The notes beneath the pieces are model-generated. The model did no database searches. It was not told the DNA's origin and worked only from the letters and a program-made list of their open reading frames with translations. From a virus: a stretch of DNA of 28,654 bases. Location of the stretch: the IMG/VR virus record IMGVR_UViG_3300025120_000382, positions 1-28,654 of that record. One strand, given 5' to 3'. Positions 10,801-18,242 of the stretch are shown in pieces; the first letter of the stretch is position 1; the number at the start of each line of letters is the position of its first letter. The translations under genes were made by a program, and so were the position numbers.

Positions 10801-13784
10801 TTAATTTGATTTGATGGTGAAAATCCTACCTCTAAATAATTAACACTAGGTGTATAACTTTGACTTACAAATGAAGTTTGTTGGATTGACCCCATAGGAG
10901 ATATTACATCACTTATAGGGCTTGAAATTGTAGCAGTTGAAGATGTAGGGGTTTGAAAACCATACGGTGCTTCAGCTAAAATTAAACTTTCAGCTTGTAT
11001 TTTATTTGTAATTCTATTTTTTATACCTGCTGGTACTTGATCTTGAAATATATCTTCTACATTTGTAACCCATTTAGCGCTACTTGTATAAAATGTACTT
11101 GTATTACCAAATGATTGTGTAATTTGTACAGTAGATCCTGTTACCCTAGGGTGAATTGATGTTCTACTTCCTGTATCTAATTGAGTACCTAAGGCAGCTC
11201 TAAAAATTTGTTGATCAGGTGTTGAATTAATACCATTCCCTTCATTGGAATATGGATTAACAGTATAATCAAAGAATCTACTTTCACTAACTCTTGGAAC
11301 AAACATTCTATATTCTTGGAATGATCCAGAAAATGGTTCATAAATTTTACTATTAATTGTTCTTTCACCATTAATATTTAAGGCAGCAAAATCACTATCA
11401 TACCAACTTAATGAATTTAATCCATTTTTAACTTCAGAACCTGTAAATCCAATTTTTCCATTAATTTCATTTGCAGCAAATAAAGATCCTGTAAATTCTG
11501 TTGTTCCACTTCCTGTTGCAGTAAATTGTACTGACCACCAATCTTCATTAAAAAATGGAGCAGATACACTACAAGTTATAGTTGGGTTGTTTAATAAATC
11601 TGGGTAAAATTTTAAAATACCCCAAGTATCATAAGGACTAGCTATAGAACCTGAGTATGAGGATGAAACAAACCCCGATCCAGTATATTCTAAAACTACT
11701 GCTGAAGCTAGATTATTAAAACTATTACTAATATCATCTGATAACCATAAAGATTGAGAATATCTAATATCACTACTAGCTATATTATTAGAAGCAGTTG
11801 GTATTCCTGATGATTTAAATCTAAATTGAACCGTATTAGGTGAAGTTTTAGCCCCTGTAGAATATGGGTTAAATATTGGATTTGGTTGGAATGAAGACGA
11901 TACATAATTAATAGAATTAACCCCAGTATTAAATGCATAATTAAATACATCTTGTTTTAAATCGTAATCCTGAGATTCATTTCTATCTTTACCTCCAAAT
12001 TCACTAATTCGTAAAATTGTATCTGGTATCCCATAAGAAGTGATTAATGCTCTTATACCAGCTATTGTACCTTTAGTTTTAAGTAAATATGGTATATTAT
12101 GGTATACTCGTTTATATATTTGCTTTTGAACATTATTTAATGGTACTATATCATTCGATGCTGATATTTTAGTATCCACGTACTCAAACCCAGAAGGTAT
12201 GTCTAAATTACCACTACCATCTACAACTGAACCAGTTATATTAGGGAATGGGAAATCACTACCTGATGGAGTTAATCCCAAAAAGGCAGTAAATAAGTCA
12301 TCATTATTAAAATTACTTGAATATAATTTTACCCCAAAATCTCTTATAGCATCTGCAACTAAATCTTTAGAAATACCGTATTCTAATCTATTATCAGCAT
12401 CAAATTTATTTGATATATCTTTAGTATATAACCAAACATTATCATAATATTGACCTGCCATATCTACAAACAGTTCATATCCTTGATTAGCAGGATCTTC
12501 TCTTAAATACTCAGGAATAGTCCAATACAAATAGTCTCTATTCTCAAAATCAAAATTAGATGCTGATAATGCTTGGCCTCCATAGTAAGAAGATCCAGGA
12601 TCAGAATTACCTAACCAATTTAAGGCTTGTGTACTACCAGTTGGTGCAAGTACAAAAGGTGGTTGATTATTTAGTTTTGGATAGGAATATTGAGACCCAC
12701 TATTAAAGTATAAAAAATACTCATACCCATCAAAATTTTTAATAATATTATCAATTCTACCAGTTATAGATGCCCTACTAGAACTATATGCCGCAGTATT
12801 AATAGTTGCTCCAGTTATTTGGTCTATAAAACCAGATAATTCATTACTAGAGGATTCAATTAATGCAACTTTATATGCAAAATTTTCTAATCTAGTTTTT
12901 GCTGAAGAAAAATGTACAAAGTTAGCAAAGTTTTCATAATCAACATTAATATTAACCTCTTTTTGATTTAATAAATTTTGAATTTGGTTAATAGAGCTTG
13001 TTACGTCAGATTGGAGTAGATTTTGAATTGAAAATGAATCACTTCCTTTTGAAGTCTGTTGTGTAACATTTATACTATAATCAGGACCCGAAATATAAGT
13101 AAAATCATCTTCTACTACAGGTACAAATGGAAAATTAATTTGATAAGCTTGTGGAGTAGATAATAATTCTACTACCCATAATTCATCTTTTTCAGAAATT
13201 ATGTCTGGTAAGGGATCATATAATTTTATTAATATTGTAGGATCAATTCCTTCTTCAACCTCTAATTTTATATTATTAGCAATTAAAGTTTGATTTTGTC
13301 CAAAATTTAAATAAAAATCTACAAAATAATCTGCCTCTTCCCTATATTGTATAAATGCATTAGAAGAGGAGATAATTAATTCATTAGCAATTACATTACT
13401 ATCTAATCTAATTTCTGTTCTATCAGAAGATATATCAGATATAAAATATTTTACATCTGTATTTGATGCTAATCTTTTTTTATAAAAATTATATACAACA
13501 TTAAATGTACCAATCTCAAAACCTAAAGCTTCTAAACTCTTAACTGGTTCTAATACTACATCCCCCTCTAAAACTCTATAGTCTAAATAAGGTAATGTTA
13601 AGGAAGGATAAATATAATTTTGAGTCTGATCAAAAACATAAAATTCAATATAATCCGTATTTTTATCAAATACCGTATCTAATTCTGTTTGAACTATTAA
13701 ATTAGTATCCGCTTCAGAATATTCTTGATATTCAAAAGTTATTGGATCAATATTTACAATTGTTATATCTTTTACCTCTTCCAT
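4833..13784 (-). CDS. Giant (2,983-residue) tail/baseplate structural protein
   Basis: One uninterrupted frame of 2,983 residues, about a third of the window. The start MEEVKDITIVNIDP at 13784 lies 9 bases after the preceding gene. It is rich in Ser, Asn, Gly and Thr with many TGS/SGS triplets and no membrane segments. Conserved-looking islands stand out of the low-complexity background: near residues 305-365 (a helical part ending FDGYEYFLYFNSGSQ), near 560-605 (YHNIPYLLKTKGT, then GIPDTILRISEFGGKD), near 1035-1080 (DIVDFVRLIKFFDNSLFKMI then PARMSLASGVVVKQHLLER), and near 2610-2670 (RRRSKNLKGAGWSINRW, then IRCIVDWEMYETLFDLG). The long stretch between about 1100 and 2550 looks like a chain of beta-sandwich domains. 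Position after gp6-like, beta-sandwich and coiled-coil genes suggests a baseplate wedge or fibre-attachment protein in the place of T4 gp7-gp10. No lysozyme, protease or glycanase motif was recognised. Confidence 0.7.
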   Translation of the reverse strand: MEEVKDITIVNIDPITFEYQEYSEADTNLIVQTELDTVFDKNTDYIEFYVFDQTQNYIYPSLTLPYLDYRVLEGDVVLEPVKSLEALGFEIGTFNVVYNFYKKRLASNTDVKYFISDISSDRTEIRLDSNVIANELIISSSNAFIQYREEADYFVDFYLNFGQNQTLIANNIKLEVEEGIDPTILIKLYDPLPDIISEKDELWVVELLSTPQAYQINFPFVPVVEDDFTYISGPDYSINVTQQTSKGSDSFSIQNLLQSDVTSSINQIQNLLNQKEVNINVDYENFANFVHFSSAKTRLENFAYKVALIESSSNELSGFIDQITGATINTAAYSSSRASITGRIDNIIKNFDGYEYFLYFNSGSQYSYPKLNNQPPFVLAPTGSTQALNWLGNSDPGSSYYGGQALSASNFDFENRDYLYWTIPEYLREDPANQGYELFVDMAGQYYDNVWLYTKDISNKFDADNRLEYGISKDLVADAIRDFGVKLYSSNFNNDDLFTAFLGLTPSGSDFPFPNITGSVVDGSGNLDIPSGFEYVDTKISASNDIVPLNNVQKQIYKRVYHNIPYLLKTKGTIAGIRALITSYGIPDTILRISEFGGKDRNESQDYDLKQDVFNYAFNTGVNSINYVSSSFQPNPIFNPYSTGAKTSPNTVQFRFKSSGIPTASNNIASSDIRYSQSLWLSDDISNSFNNLASAVVLEYTGSGFVSSSYSGSIASPYDTWGILKFYPDLLNNPTITCSVSAPFFNEDWWSVQFTATGSGTTEFTGSLFAANEINGKIGFTGSEVKNGLNSLSWYDSDFAALNINGERTINSKIYEPFSGSFQEYRMFVPRVSESRFFDYTVNPYSNEGNGINSTPDQQIFRAALGTQLDTGSRTSIHPRVTGSTVQITQSFGNTSTFYTSSAKWVTNVEDIFQDQVPAGIKNRITNKIQAESLILAEAPYGFQTPTSSTATISSPISDVISPMGSIQQTSFVSQSYTPSVNYLEVGFSPSNQINDDINAQLGYFNLGDYIGDPRFVSSSLDSYPNLDRLRDAYFEKYIRGYDIVDFVRLIKFFDNSLFKMIKDFTPARMSLASGVVVKQHLLERNRKTPPQASSSLHDYEGLVVNLPKNYSSGSSDFPQYSTSGSALYKFTGGTGGSFERFNSMTTYPSGSKGLGPNNRFGITQSWDQNFSSSVIDSLIFNQSSSQYISASGGEGKYPGPSSFIKSNQSEFYDGIFSGSYIQVEDGILNPNCGPYLNVADKGATYKPVYYSFTDSLEGSVTSETFVDLNNIPPLGFAWIGSSLDEVASSQTSKAVPKSTVKFIKLAKQDINGLETTDYLQQGTTVILSGAKYYIQGVTNYSTHTLLNIGSSLDADVTSSIKGGQEDYTLLDATGSYSSSGGSDLRNQGYFHDPVLITNQNIYYYGDQAGITSADTTENPRLDVLGFFNPGSSTVTTQDIINNPSEYSDFGGFTLQKTPNTPLAFSCSFAYSASELGFTNNITSSGIYASASSNLGTAYDQQFTLGAAPGTYNSSSIYRPAPHLLSLQNTQFQENTLGEMIDNLIPGNSASWYDSDAGTGGANPGVGSDVPNPLFVPSQEINSPFTKPNPNYLAGNAQVISPGTASFDFHFPKFEFNQTTTPAPDLTFGFTSFSGSSLSSNDDFKYNVGGQTSMVDITTFDDVDGAIGVNMNWFHNQTVANNDAGGNSQATGNPITAATLLVFYTIIAPTGTNISASAYGASTNDGTVPTNYLEGLTMGTSLNTPPSTPLSQYFVGAQADFQTNIASGTYIRTDGGTGGGLLGGGGESYMTENGTTGRWEVTASFSQLDFNQYFTAPNFTGTDRSNYLGASNNSAILYIKPFVKGLEEGAFNYQIKDIKIIPQFSYPSSNGSVTLTGGSVQTGYNWNVTQGNSPIINTPSCQGTGTSTPTTNVLTVANNSDKRIPNQVQVTARLMKLSGSADSTSGNIAGAPQLITSSAPVTYTLNLGTGTEVAGGGKFGGGSIQRDNYNEIVEFPDSPILDILHPYHGDNGDGVTNWPAANPSNLGNGSTINQAGDIYYMEFSMSNFDERQLNSDTIFNWNDNSDDNIALPSVINTGSKLIISQSINGDFGGTDFVSASIYITKNTPESTNEIGTVVASGPVFNSLSLTATGIAQFQGSISTEIFDYALGDTFRMGISLQKTFNYGLDISSYTFSVFNSSSIWSDPLPSSPPGANIFKAPIPVSVIIPTFVSGNVLPFSLALDCQPLLNNFVTQRLNPYLMDIDYNWQSSTTYFSSSIAPVNIRQILTGNALRAATPESNYTQIRSINPRYNGAKSTSQQLNVWNVGDTGTFGKNPTVELKDAFFGYFNDLDDPYPNINNLTRVNLNYLIDEQGNALPPSLNQLSIDTFEQVFPTTTSAKIAPKSGKNNFRVLGTPAPVSRLMQYLTPIMYSQNAGNNYANIIPLSGSGYISRYDNDDGGEQIFSGFNALGAPSNVLVNLPKQSVDYIINPKTTVTSGSANAFNPLTTRFNQTTLRPVNGVAFYPINYYNSGIPTSAIGQDLPNEQIITLQNSIVTSYVSETKKVRDELQFELHMYTGSIDPEDPESGYAEGTETSFNIEDITCTVYTDDGRATDIGSVLTYGWFSIVNIVDYEKRRRSKNLKGAGWSINRWKYSYVPVPTGGIRCIVDWEMYETLFDLGLMRKRKPKNGAGVLALEWNIKANSGAYTIKQQDSIQWRFNGRFKNARGGYQQGMFFPLGFEGQYVSANLEAVGAYDHLQDEANTASAPFWVFSGSSGTSSPTIIDQQFLVMSSSNMNEAYGESFRQADLEYFPSPSPYFPGGIEPKTTRFDKIENTLELQIGDEIRFANNENFTYTIEQVFSPQANSGTPDGRNRLKIKLNKPVDESINKDFFLVRRSIVNPNSLYLDQPFPYDSLASASISQEVRSFSGSFGLTGSLIGSGVDNGTPGNFEAVSGSLSSSFSSLEIAETPGILYPDFPTDYLVQSASIIVNDLISKGIIES

Positions 13785-13793
13785 ATTTTATTT

Positions 13794-14357
13794 TTAATAT
13801 CCTCCTCCACCACCTGATGAAGTTGCTCCACTTGATATTGATGTTTGACCTGAGTTTGAACCTCCTACACTTGGTGATAAAGGTTCTTTTGTTGATGTAC
13901 TTGTACTAACAGAATTTGATAAACCTACAGCTGTTGCTTTAACATTATTATTTGCTAATTCTATTTCTCTAGCAATTTCTGCTAATGCAATAGTAGTACC
14001 ATTATCACTATCTCCGTCAGTATTCTCTAATTGAACAGCAGATATTTGTAAATTAAGTATATCTCCTCGTAATTGAGCAATTTCAGCTTGTAAAGCTGCT
14101 ATTTCTTCATTCATTTCATCAAAATTAATATACCCACCACTTGTTTTAATTAAATATTCATGCGAATTAGAATTACCTAATGCCGGTATATCATAAAAAA
14201 GAGTATTGTATAATCCAAAGAATTCTTCAACAGTAGGTTGAACTTGTTGATCTTCAGTTATAGTTGTAACACCAAATTCATTAAAACTGGTATCAATAGT
14301 TTTAACATATTCAGTTTTGTCATAAACTTCTTTTTGTAAGTCTAACCTTTCACCCAT
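13794..14357 (-). CDS. Small structural protein with central coiled coil
   Basis: 187 residues in three parts: residues 1-75 are acidic and folded-looking (containing VEEFFGLYNTLFYDIP), residues 80-110 form a clear heptad coiled coil (EEIAALQAEIAQLRGDIL), and the C-terminal ~50 residues are a Ser/Thr/Gly-rich tail ending in SGGGGGY. The gp6-like protein in the same operon also ends in a glycine-rich GVGGY tail. The ATG overlaps the stop of the preceding gene by one base, so translation is coupled. A short coiled-coil trimer such as T4 gp9, a baseplate-to-fibre connector, is one possible analogue, but this rests on size and position only. Confidence 0.6.
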   Translation of the reverse strand: MGERLDLQKEVYDKTEYVKTIDTSFNEFGVTTITEDQQVQPTVEEFFGLYNTLFYDIPALGNSNSHEYLIKTSGGYINFDEMNEEIAALQAEIAQLRGDILNLQISAVQLENTDGDSDNGTTIALAEIAREIELANNNVKATAVGLSNSVSTSTSTKEPLSPSVGGSNSGQTSISSGATSSGGGGGY

Positions 14358-15517
14358 TATCTATTTATAACTTTAAAGTAATAATTATCATCTTTCACTA
14401 TTGTACTTCCACTAATTGTAGTTTGTATTAAAATTTTATAATATCTTTCTGGTTGTAAACCATTCATATAAATATCAAAATAATTACTTTGGCTATCACA
14501 GCTTATTTTTGTAAATATTGGATCAAACTCTATTAATGTTTCATTTGTATCTAAATCTTTCACTGAATATAATGATCCTGCTGGTAAATAGTGATTTTGT
14601 GTATCTAAAGAAGATGTTAAAAATGATCTTGTTGGAAAATCAGGTCTTACATTTAACCTAAATCTATTTATGCTTTCACTATAAAATACTCCAGGATTTG
14701 AATCTAATGCTACAAATAAGTCTGTTGTTGCTATTTCAGGTAATGATCCAGTTTCAAAAACTTGATCATCCCATTTAATTTCTAAACAAGGAGGATATAT
14801 TGTATTAGTATCTACTGAATAAAATTGCATGATTGGTTGGTTAGCAGATGCTGGGCTAAATTCAATTGCATCTTCCCATTTAACTATAAATCCATCATTT
14901 ACTATATTAGTATAGGTTCCTGCTATTGCTTTAGAACTAGAATACCAAGTTTTAACTATATCAGAGACATTAACATTTAAATCTTTTTGTGATCTTAAAG
15001 TAAAACATTGTGATACTTCAATTTGAGCATTAGGATCAAGGGAAGCAGTATACCAATTTCCTCCTCCTTGACTTCCTGACCATGATGCAGTAACATATGT
15101 TGTACTGGGAGATAAATCCCATGGTGCAGCTCCGTTTGATATGGATCCAGAAAATGTTCTTTGTCTCCAACTTACACCATTAACTGCAAATGGTGAGTCT
15201 AGATATGTACCTGTGCCATTTCTCCAAGATCCAGATACAGGATATACTTCTAAACAGCTATCATGGTCTACTCCTTGGGCATTTGCAATGAAACATTTTA
15301 AACTACTAGAAAATTGTGTTCCTCCTATTTTAGTATCAATTATACTATTAATTTCAGATTGATCAAATTCAACTAAAAACCTAAATACTTGAGGTACTGG
15401 GTTAAGATTTACATTTAAGTTTCCAGCTTCAATAATAGCATCTATCCCTGTATTCATAAAGGGATAAAATGAATATAGAGATGCGTCTTGTAAGGGAAAA
15501 ATTTTATATACTGCCAT
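14357..15517 (-). CDS. Beta-sandwich structural protein (DNRLRE/CBM96-like N-terminus)
   Basis: 386 residues. The N-terminal part (MAVYKIFPLQDASLYSFYP, with FRFLVEFDQSEI near residues 45-56) resembles the DNRLRE/CBM96-type beta-sandwich found in cell-surface and phage structural proteins: a short 'tough and stable, aligned' strand, then a long domain with SLKCFIANAQG and a KTWYSSSK segment near 190. The last ~110 residues look like a second beta domain (FRLNVRPDFPTRSF to the C-terminus). It lies between the gp6-like wedge protein and the coiled-coil protein, 10 bases after the former. A baseplate periphery or fibre-anchor role is inferred. The domain assignment is by eye and needs a profile search. 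Confidence 0.6.
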   Translation of the reverse strand: MAVYKIFPLQDASLYSFYPFMNTGIDAIIEAGNLNVNLNPVPQVFRFLVEFDQSEINSIIDTKIGGTQFSSSLKCFIANAQGVDHDSCLEVYPVSGSWRNGTGTYLDSPFAVNGVSWRQRTFSGSISNGAAPWDLSPSTTYVTASWSGSQGGGNWYTASLDPNAQIEVSQCFTLRSQKDLNVNVSDIVKTWYSSSKAIAGTYTNIVNDGFIVKWEDAIEFSPASANQPIMQFYSVDTNTIYPPCLEIKWDDQVFETGSLPEIATTDLFVALDSNPGVFYSESINRFRLNVRPDFPTRSFLTSSLDTQNHYLPAGSLYSVKDLDTNETLIEFDPIFTKISCDSQSNYFDIYMNGLQPERYYKILIQTTISGSTIVKDDNYYFKVINR

Positions 15518-15527
15518 AATTTTTTAT

Positions 15528-17426
15528 TTAATATCCACCAACTCCAGTTGATCCTCCACCACCAAAACTATCAAAAGTTCCAGTACCTAAATTAACTACT
15601 CTTCCATTAATATCTTGTCCAGGATATTTTACTTCAAATATACTTGGATCTAAAGATGGATATATAATTCCATTTTGAGTAGCTCCTAAAATATCATAAG
15701 CAAATTTTGAATAACCGGAAGTTGTTCCAGCTTTATTTGATATTGTTATATTTTGTACTATTTGTACACCTGGTATAGCGTCTAATAAAACTCTTATTTC
15801 ACTTAATAAAATAGGTTGATTTATTTGCCACCTATTTATATTAAAATATTGCTGTACTGCTGTTATACAATTAGCTATAATTTCACTATTATTAAAATTA
15901 GGTAAAGTTACTATTTCAAAATCTACTGCTATATTAATAATAAATGCATCTTTAATATCAACTGTATCTCCTATCATTCTTGATTGATTTAGATAAGTTA
16001 TTAAATTGCTTTTAATAGTATTACTTGTAGTTACTAGTTGTTGTTGTTGATTATAAGCTAAAACGTATAAACATAAAATAACATCTGAATTTTTAGCATT
16101 AGGTTGAGTTGTAAAAGCTTTAGATAAATCTCCAAATTGGGAGGGCATACTTAATGCTCGAATTAAATAATCATCAGCGGTAACATTTCTTTGTTGAGTA
16201 TTATAATTTGATAAAGAATTTTGTCTTACTTCAGTAATAGTGTCACCATCACCCCCACCACTAGCTGCTACGGGATTATTTACAGCTAAAGAATTAAATA
16301 TAAATTGAGCTGTATTGGTACTTGATAATCCTGAGTTTTTAAATTTAGTATTACTAGTATTTAATTCAGTTATTGCGTTAGCTCCTACATTATCTCTTGT
16401 TCCACCTCCTGTTATGTATCTAATTGTTAAGTTAGTATTACTAGGAGCGGTACCATATGTATTTGTAAATACAAAGTTAGTAGGGGAATAGGCAGTTGTT
16501 AATTTACTTTGACCAAAAGGTAAACCAAGTCCTACATTATCAGGATTTGGAGTTATTTGTTCATCTATTTGTAATGCTTCTCCACCACCAAATTGTACTT
16601 GAAGAGTTGTTTGATTTAAAAATCTTGTTACAAATCTATTATTTGTAGATCTAGTTTTTAAAATATAAGGTGCATCTCCATCTTGGTAATTATTGGGGTC
16701 ATTAGTATTAGTATTTTTAATACTATCATATACTAAATCTTGAGCTAAATAATCAACTTCATAATACTGATTTCCATCACTATCAAAAATATCAATTACA
16801 CCCCCGATATTTGGGGAATTAATCCCAATAGTTGGAAAAGCTTGATAACTTCCTAAAGTAAAAGTTTGTGAATTTATAGTACCCGAACTTGCTTTTCTTG
16901 TTTTCTTTAATAAATAATAACTAGGTTGCCCTGCTGTTATTTGTGAGATTGTAACATCCGTTGGATCTACTGATGAAGAGATCGAAAAGTCTATGTCTTC
17001 ACCTATTATAAAATTTCTACCGGTTTGAGTAGAACAAGAACTATTTTTACTAATTATTAATGCATAACTGTAATCAGGAACTATAGTTACTCCCTCTACT
17101 TTAGATGGGACTTGTTGGTAAAAATCTACATCAACTGCTGCTAACCCAGTTACTTTAGGTTTATAACTAAACATATATGCTAAATCATATAAATTATCAA
17201 ATTGTTTAGCATATTGTAAATAAGTTTCTTGGATTTGATTATCTAAATAAAAAGATAATACATCACTAACATAAGCTATTTGCTCCATAAACATCATTCC
17301 AGGTGATGTATCACTAAAGTCTGTATATGAATTAGGGAAATAGGTTTGAGAATAATTAATTAGTTGAGCCCTAATATTATTAAAATCTCTATTTATGTAT
17401 GAAATATCTTTGTTTGCTAAGGCCAT
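15528..17426 (-). CDS. Baseplate wedge protein, T4 gp6 / phage J-like
   Basis: 632 residues, close to the 660 of T4 gp6. The N-terminus has the characteristic wedge pattern: INRDFNNIRAQLINYSQTYFP at about residues 10-30 (shown here in part), then SDTSPGMMFMEQIAYVSDVL and FYLDNQIQETYL at about 40-70. Around residue 410 the typical RNVTADDYLIRALSMP phrase appears, and around 520-560 the LLSEIRVLLDAIPGVQ segment. gp6 dimers form the inner ring of the baseplate that joins six wedges around the hub. The ATG overlaps the stop of the gp25-like gene by one base, the usual gp25-gp6 neighbour pair. The C-terminus ends in a Gly-rich tail (GGGGSTGVGGY). Confidence 0.88.
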   Translation of the reverse strand: MALANKDISYINRDFNNIRAQLINYSQTYFPNSYTDFSDTSPGMMFMEQIAYVSDVLSFYLDNQIQETYLQYAKQFDNLYDLAYMFSYKPKVTGLAAVDVDFYQQVPSKVEGVTIVPDYSYALIISKNSSCSTQTGRNFIIGEDIDFSISSSVDPTDVTISQITAGQPSYYLLKKTRKASSGTINSQTFTLGSYQAFPTIGINSPNIGGVIDIFDSDGNQYYEVDYLAQDLVYDSIKNTNTNDPNNYQDGDAPYILKTRSTNNRFVTRFLNQTTLQVQFGGGEALQIDEQITPNPDNVGLGLPFGQSKLTTAYSPTNFVFTNTYGTAPSNTNLTIRYITGGGTRDNVGANAITELNTSNTKFKNSGLSSTNTAQFIFNSLAVNNPVAASGGGDGDTITEVRQNSLSNYNTQQRNVTADDYLIRALSMPSQFGDLSKAFTTQPNAKNSDVILCLYVLAYNQQQQLVTTSNTIKSNLITYLNQSRMIGDTVDIKDAFIINIAVDFEIVTLPNFNNSEIIANCITAVQQYFNINRWQINQPILLSEIRVLLDAIPGVQIVQNITISNKAGTTSGYSKFAYDILGATQNGIIYPSLDPSIFEVKYPGQDINGRVVNLGTGTFDSFGGGGSTGVGGY

Positions 17427-17833
17427 TATCTAAAATTTAATTCTAAAGTATCATTAATACTAGTATTAGGAATATTATACCCAATTTTAACTTGTATTGT
17501 ATTTTCATTTGAATTTCTAAAAACTTCAACATCTTCAACTTGAACCTCAGGAAAATTACTATCTAATTTAACTTGAATGTCTTCTTGAATAAAATCTAAA
17601 TTATCATTAGAAATTTGAGTAAATACAAAATTTCTTAACCCTCCCCCAAATAAAGGATTTAATACTCTTTCTCCAGGGTTTGTTAAAAAGAAATTAATAA
17701 GATTATTTTTAATTGCATCTTTTGTTTGATAGTTAGGCCTAAAAACTGCAGGATCACTAAAAGGTAAATCAACACCTATAGCAACTCTTGGTCTTAAATC
17801 ATTAGGATATACTCTTCTTACTCCAAATGCCAT
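17426..17833 (-). CDS. Baseplate wedge protein, T4 gp25-like (GPW/gp25 family)
   Basis: 135 residues against 132 in T4 gp25. It shows the family pattern: KDAIKNNLINFFLTNPGERV at residues 38-57, followed by LNPLFGGGLRNFVF, and a C-terminal beta part (VKIGYNIPNTSINDTLEL). The 'NPGER ... NPLFGG' phrase is the family hallmark. In contractile tails gp25 sits at the end of the inner tube/sheath and initiates sheath assembly with gp6. The gene precedes and overlaps the gp6-like gene by one base, and follows the small helical protein by 6 bases, all behind the late-type promoter at 18229-18238. Confidence 0.9.
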   Translation of the reverse strand: MAFGVRRVYPNDLRPRVAIGVDLPFSDPAVFRPNYQTKDAIKNNLINFFLTNPGERVLNPLFGGGLRNFVFTQISNDNLDFIQEDIQVKLDSNFPEVQVEDVEVFRNSNENTIQVKIGYNIPNTSINDTLELNFR

Positions 17834-17839
17834 AATTTT

Positions 17840-18214
17840 TTATTTACTATTCATTAACCCCATTATTTGATCCATACTAACATTTCCTTGTGGTAAAGTA
17901 CCATTTGGGGAGGTAGTATCTACAGCACCAGTCATTTGTAAAGGCACATCTGCTGATGTAGCACTAAGTGTTCCATTTGCACCTGGCATCATACCTCCTA
18001 ACACATTTTGAATATTTTCTTTCATTGCCATTCTTTTATCTTCTGGCATTTTTTGTTGTGCTATAGGATTTATTGATGGTGGTGTAGAGGATGAATTTTC
18101 ATAGACTACAGATTTAGGAGCACGGACAGCTTCTATAAGAATGTCTTTCATTTCCTCTTGTATAGCCTCTTTTACGGCTTCTTTTACAATAGTTTTTAAT
18201 TGACTTAATTTCAT
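17840..18214 (-). CDS. Small protein with N-terminal amphipathic helix, unknown
   Basis: 124 residues, unrecognised. The first ~30 residues form a strongly charged amphipathic helix (LKTIVKEAVKEAIQEEMKDI); the rest is Pro/Ser/Met/Gly-rich and probably flexible, with a short NVLGGMMPGANG segment and a final DQIMGLMNSK helix. It is the first gene after the late-type promoter at 18229-18238 and leads the gp25-gp6 operon. A scaffold-like or chaperone-like assembly role would fit, but nothing in the sequence proves it. Confidence 0.55.
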   Translation of the reverse strand: MKLSQLKTIVKEAVKEAIQEEMKDILIEAVRAPKSVVYENSSSTPPSINPIAQQKMPEDKRMAMKENIQNVLGGMMPGANGTLSATSADVPLQMTGAVDTTSPNGTLPQGNVSMDQIMGLMNSK

Positions 18215-18228
18215 GTTATATTGATTTA

Positions 18229-18238
18229 TTATAAATAT
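18229..18238 (-). promoter_or_regulatory. Late-type promoter motif, baseplate operon
   Basis: Reads ATATTTATAA on the minus strand, 14 bases before the ATG at 18214 in the 28-base gap between operons. No TTGG box lies 19 bases upstream. It is the only promoter candidate seen for the run 18214-17833-17426-15517-14357-13784. Confidence 0.65.
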
Positions 18239-18242
18239 TAAA

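Noticed and set aside
12199-12447. Plus-strand open frame of 82 codons within the giant gene
   Set aside because: Opposite strand of a well-supported long frame; no promoter or protein-like pattern.
15141-15362. Plus-strand open frame of 73 codons within the beta-sandwich gene
   Set aside because: Shadow of the coding strand, no independent signals.
16800-16816. CCCC-GGGG pairing in the gp6-like gene
   Set aside because: Short stem inside a conserved coding region, no T-run.
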